44,498 nucleotides of DNA from Lysobacteraceae bacterium (GTDB lineage Bacteria > Pseudomonadota > Gammaproteobacteria > Xanthomonadales > Rhodanobacteraceae), in the NCBI GenBank assembly GCA_028866435.1, contig JAGWIC010000015.1, positions 1-44,498 on the forward strand, read 5' to 3'. The position numbers and the translations under genes are program-made. This document shows, in pieces, positions 43,785-44,498 of this stretch. Every line of letters begins with the position of its first letter. Position 1 is the first letter of the stretch. The notes under the pieces were generated by a model, which saw only the letters and a program-made list of their open reading frames with translations, did not search any database and was not told the DNA's origin.

Positions 43785-44456
43785 TCACTCCTCGATGGCC
43801 GGCAGTGCCGGCATGCCTTCCTTGTCCACCGCCAGCTGGCTGGCCATGAGCGCCACCTGGGTCCGGTTGTTCACCCCCAGCTTGCGCATGATCGCGGTCA
43901 TGTGCGCCTTGACCGTCGCCTCGGAAACATTCAGGTCGAAGGCGATCTGCTTGTTGAGCAGGCCTTCGGCGATCATGCTCATCACCCGGAACTGCTGCGG
44001 CGTCAGCAGGGCGATCTGCGCGGCCGCCGCCGCCTCGTCGGGTTTCAGGTCGGTGGGCTCGCCGAGCAGGCCTTGCGGGTGCCATACGTCGCCGTCGAGC
44101 ACGGCGCGGATCGCGGTGACGATGTCCTCCGCCGACGCCGACTTGGGGATGTAGGCGGAGGCGCCGTGGGCCAGCGCCCGCCGCGCGATCAGCGCCTCCT
44201 CGTGGCCGGAGACCACGATCGTCGGCAGGCCAGGGTTCTGGCTGCGGATATGCACCAGGGCCGAGTAGCCGCGTGCGCCGGGCATGTGCAGGTCGAGCAG
44301 CAGCAGCTCGGTATCGGGAAACTGCTCGATCAGGCCGAGCAGCGCATGCACGCTGTCGGCGCAATGCACGCTCGCCTCCGGTATCGCCGCCAGCACCGCC
44401 CGGCGCAGCGCATCGCGGAACAGCGGGTGGTCGTCGGCGATCAGGATGTCGGGCAT
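43785..44456 (-). CDS. NarL/LuxR-type response regulator (CrbR-like)
   Basis: A 223-residue regulator. The receiver domain (residues 1-120) has acidic Asp8 and Asp9 (LIADDHPLF), phospho-acceptor Asp55 (LLLLDLHMPG) and Lys104 (AYIPKSAS). The LuxR helix-turn-helix is LTPQQFRVMSMIAEGLLNKQ with SEATVKAHMTAIMRKLGV. This subfamily includes CrbR/ErdR, partner of CrbS-type kinases. It lies upstream of gltB on the same strand, but gltB has its own promoter. About 6.4 kb separates it from the kinase gene. Confidence 0.93.
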   Translation of the reverse strand: MPDILIADDHPLFRDALRRAVLAAIPEASVHCADSVHALLGLIEQFPDTELLLLDLHMPGARGYSALVHIRSQNPGLPTIVVSGHEEALIARRALAHGASAYIPKSASAEDIVTAIRAVLDGDVWHPQGLLGEPTDLKPDEAAAAAQIALLTPQQFRVMSMIAEGLLNKQIAFDLNVSEATVKAHMTAIMRKLGVNNRTQVALMASQLAVDKEGMPALPAIEE

Positions 44457-44498
44457 GGGGCTTCGTCGGAAATGGGGGAGCGCACCTTGTGCGCGATG

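Overview
The window is a piece of a GC-rich gammaproteobacterial chromosome. Gene order and protein character point to the Xanthomonadales, most likely Rhodanobacteraceae (Rhodanobacter, Dyella or Frateuria-like). It spans the replication origin: rpmH, rnpA, yidC and mnmE run leftward, and dnaA, dnaN, recF and gyrB run rightward. DnaA boxes sit on both sides of dnaA, and two parS-like ParB sites lie inside recF. No rRNA, tRNA, CRISPR array, prophage or insertion sequence was seen.

Layout. (1) 1-6099 is an accessory uptake locus: a truncated TonB-dependent receptor (minus strand), a divergent LacI-family regulator and an MFS sugar-type transporter. Two LacI-type palindromes lie in the receptor/regulator gap. 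(2) 6444-11147 holds a gamma carbonic anhydrase, aroE, a small membrane protein, a divergent pair (RimK-like ATP-grasp ligase with an N-terminal extension domain, and a GNAT acetyltransferase), and a two-helix membrane protein. (3) 11259-16719 is the conserved lptM-dapF-DUF484-xerC block followed by hslV-hslU and a conserved protein of unknown function. (4) 16739-21593 has a REP pair, a ribokinase, then mnmE, yidC, rnpA and rpmH on the minus strand. (5) 21594-28170 is oriC with dnaA, dnaN, recF and gyrB. (6) 28372-33818 holds a periplasmic TPR protein and the TonB energy module (tonB, exbB and two exbD genes), facing pdxJ and an Sfp-type phosphopantetheinyl transferase across a shared terminator. 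(7) 33936-44456 has a large SLC5-type hybrid sensor kinase (CrbS-like), gltD and gltB (glutamate synthase), and a NarL/LuxR-type response regulator (CrbR-like).

How the parts fit. The TonB-ExbB-ExbD module energises outer-membrane receptors such as the one at the left edge, which probably imports a carbohydrate sensed by the LacI regulator and carried across the inner membrane by the MFS protein. The origin block supplies initiation, clamp, gap repair and supercoiling. ParB binding inside recF may tie segregation to this locus and lies next to the gyrB promoter. The kinase and response regulator flanking gltBD look like one acetate/carbon-responsive two-component system split by the glutamate synthase operon.

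Most genes are conserved housekeeping genes. The points most worth a second look are the two in-frame parS-like sites in recF, a REP element that supplies the xerC stop codon, the ATP-grasp/GNAT pair, the LacI operator pair and the duplicated exbD genes.
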